Positions 62,277-64,000 of a DNA stretch of 64,000 bases are shown piece after piece (positions within the stretch are counted from its first letter, which is position 1; the number at the start of each line of letters is the position of its first letter). Origin of the DNA: Flavivirga algicola (GTDB taxonomy: Bacteria; Bacteroidota; Bacteroidia; Flavobacteriales; Flavobacteriaceae); the NCBI RefSeq assembly GCF_012910715.1, contig NZ_JABBHF010000001.1, positions 7,170-71,169 on the forward strand, written 5' to 3'. The position numbers and the translations under genes were made by a program. Under the pieces are notes generated by a model. That model saw only the letters and a program-made list of their open reading frames with translations, did no database searches and was not told where the DNA came from.

Positions 62277-62747
62277 CTATTTCAAAAGCTCAACGATAGT
62301 TTCAAATTTCTTTTCCTTTGCATGGTCCAGAGCAACTTTTCCTTCATTATCTTTAATCGTCTTATTTACATTATAGCTTAATAACAATTCTACTATTTTG
62401 GATTGATTATACATGGAAGCATATATTAAAGACGTAGTACCATTTGAATTTTTAGCATTAACATCCGCCCCACTTTGTATTAAATATTCTGCTAAAGCGA
62501 CATTACCCTTAAACGATACGCCTATCAAAGCCGTATTTCCAGAAGCATCTGTAGCATTAATATCTGCATTATTTTCTATGAGCAGCTTTACAATAGCTTC
62601 TTTATCAAAATAAGCAGCAAAAATTAGAGGTGTAAAGCCTTTAGAATCTTTAGTGTTTATCAAATTAGGATGAAATTTCATAAGTGTCTCTACCCGTTCT
62701 TTATCTCCAGATTGAATAGCACTTTGAAAAAAATTTATGTCGTTCAT
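62277..62747 (-). CDS. Ankyrin-repeat protein linked to catalase-peroxidase
   Basis: I start at the Met at 62747 (MNDINFFQSAIQSGDKERVE); an in-frame Met at 62768 adds seven residues. About 156 residues with four ankyrin repeats: GFTPLIFAAYFDKEAIVKLLIENNADINA, GNTALIGVSFKGNVALAEYLIQSGADVNA, GTTSLIYASMYNQSKIVELLL, and DNEGKVALDHAKEKK. No signal peptide is evident. In Pseudomonas the ankB gene next to catalase katB is needed for full catalase activity. Here the gene follows katG on the same strand, so an analogous stabilising role is plausible. Confidence 0.82.
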   Translation of the reverse strand: MNDINFFQSAIQSGDKERVETLMKFHPNLINTKDSKGFTPLIFAAYFDKEAIVKLLIENNADINATDASGNTALIGVSFKGNVALAEYLIQSGADVNAKNSNGTTSLIYASMYNQSKIVELLLSYNVNKTIKDNEGKVALDHAKEKKFETIVELLK

Positions 62748-62800
62748 GTTATATGATATGAGTTTCAAAATAAATGAGGCGCTAAGAAAGTATACTCAAT

Positions 62801-62896
62801 GTCATATTGAGCCCTTCGACTGGGCTCAGGACAGGCTTTGTCGAAATATTTTTTATTTACGGATAACCAATGTTGGTTTCGACAAGCTCAACCTAA
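62801..62896. repeat. REP-like intergenic element
   Basis: CCCTTCGACTGGGCTCAGG then ACAGGC and TTTGTCGAAA, followed by TTTCGACAAGCTCAACC. The first part matches the block inserted at dnaK (CCTTCGACTTCGCTCAGG), and GCTTTGTCGAAA forms an inverted partner to TTTCGACAAGC. It separates katG from the ankyrin gene. Confidence 0.65.
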
Positions 62897-62965
62897 CAAA
62901 TCAAATAACAAAGACTTTTTAGCCCCTCGGGAGTGATTAAACTTATTATAAATGTTTTATAAGAA

Positions 62966-64000
<1,035 letters not shown>

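Noticed and set aside
62737-62922. Plus-strand frame ending near the REP-like element before katG.
   Set aside because: It reads through the repeat (CHIEPFDWAQDRLCRN is the usual artefact of this repeat) and has no independent support.

Overview
The window looks like a chromosomal segment of a marine-type member of the Flavobacteriaceae (Bacteroidota). The support is low GC, type IX secretion (T9SS) sorting domains next to a PorP/SprF protein, TAnnTTTG-like -7 promoter boxes, lineage-typical small families (DUF2853, DUF6952), a menaquinone pathway, and many AraC/GyrI, serine-hydrolase and TPR signalling proteins. No rRNA, tRNA, CRISPR array or complete prophage was recognised.

Layout. 1-5.3 kb (minus): a PorP/SprF outer-membrane protein whose C-terminal coding region becomes a 57-bp tandem repeat running off the window, its partner T9SS type-B cargo, a secreted beta-helix-like protein and a small secreted protein. 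5.7-10.3 kb (plus): a two-component system, a small cysteine-rich protein, and two glycosyltransferases (GT2 and an ArnT/PMT-type enzyme). Both transcription units carry 11-bp-phased CTTAAG repeats at the same distance from the -7 box, which suggests one regulon resembling enterobacterial PmrAB/ArnT. 10.6-19.9 kb: DUF1080 lipoprotein, TPR-LuxR regulator, ankyrin protein, mnmE, a tandem pair of unknown 142-aa proteins, cvfB, DUF2853. 20-24.5 kb: menaquinone genes (menD, isochorismate synthase, hotdog thioesterase) and an alpha/beta hydrolase. 24.6-38 kb: mixed accessory and housekeeping genes, including a frameshifted ankyrin-like gene, serine hydrolase, GyrI and AraC-GyrI proteins, a PAS protein, oxidoreductases, an rRNA methyltransferase and a T9SS type-A protein. 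38.4-50 kb: dnaK (with a repeat inserted at its 3' end), sdaA, Crp and AraC regulators, panB, an RluA-type synthase and an aldehyde dehydrogenase.

50.1-56.1 kb is the most dynamic part. It holds three copies, in different states of decay, of a mini-element made of a GIY-YIG nuclease gene between 28-bp palindromes with a GAAA/TTCG loop. Next comes a sensor-kinase/membrane-protein/GEGGSGGY-protein/CPBP-protease locus that was tandemly duplicated and has partly decayed. 56-64 kb: Lrp regulator with divergent methionine gamma-lyase-like enzyme, YdjM-like membrane protein, NhaC antiporter, a peroxiredoxin-thioredoxin-DUF6952 operon, and a katG-ankyrin pair, with katG running off the right edge.

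The best candidates for new biology are the PmrA-box-like regulon, the GIY-YIG/minihairpin mini-element, and the duplicated GEGGSGGY signalling locus. All functional assignments come from reading motifs by eye; no database search was run.
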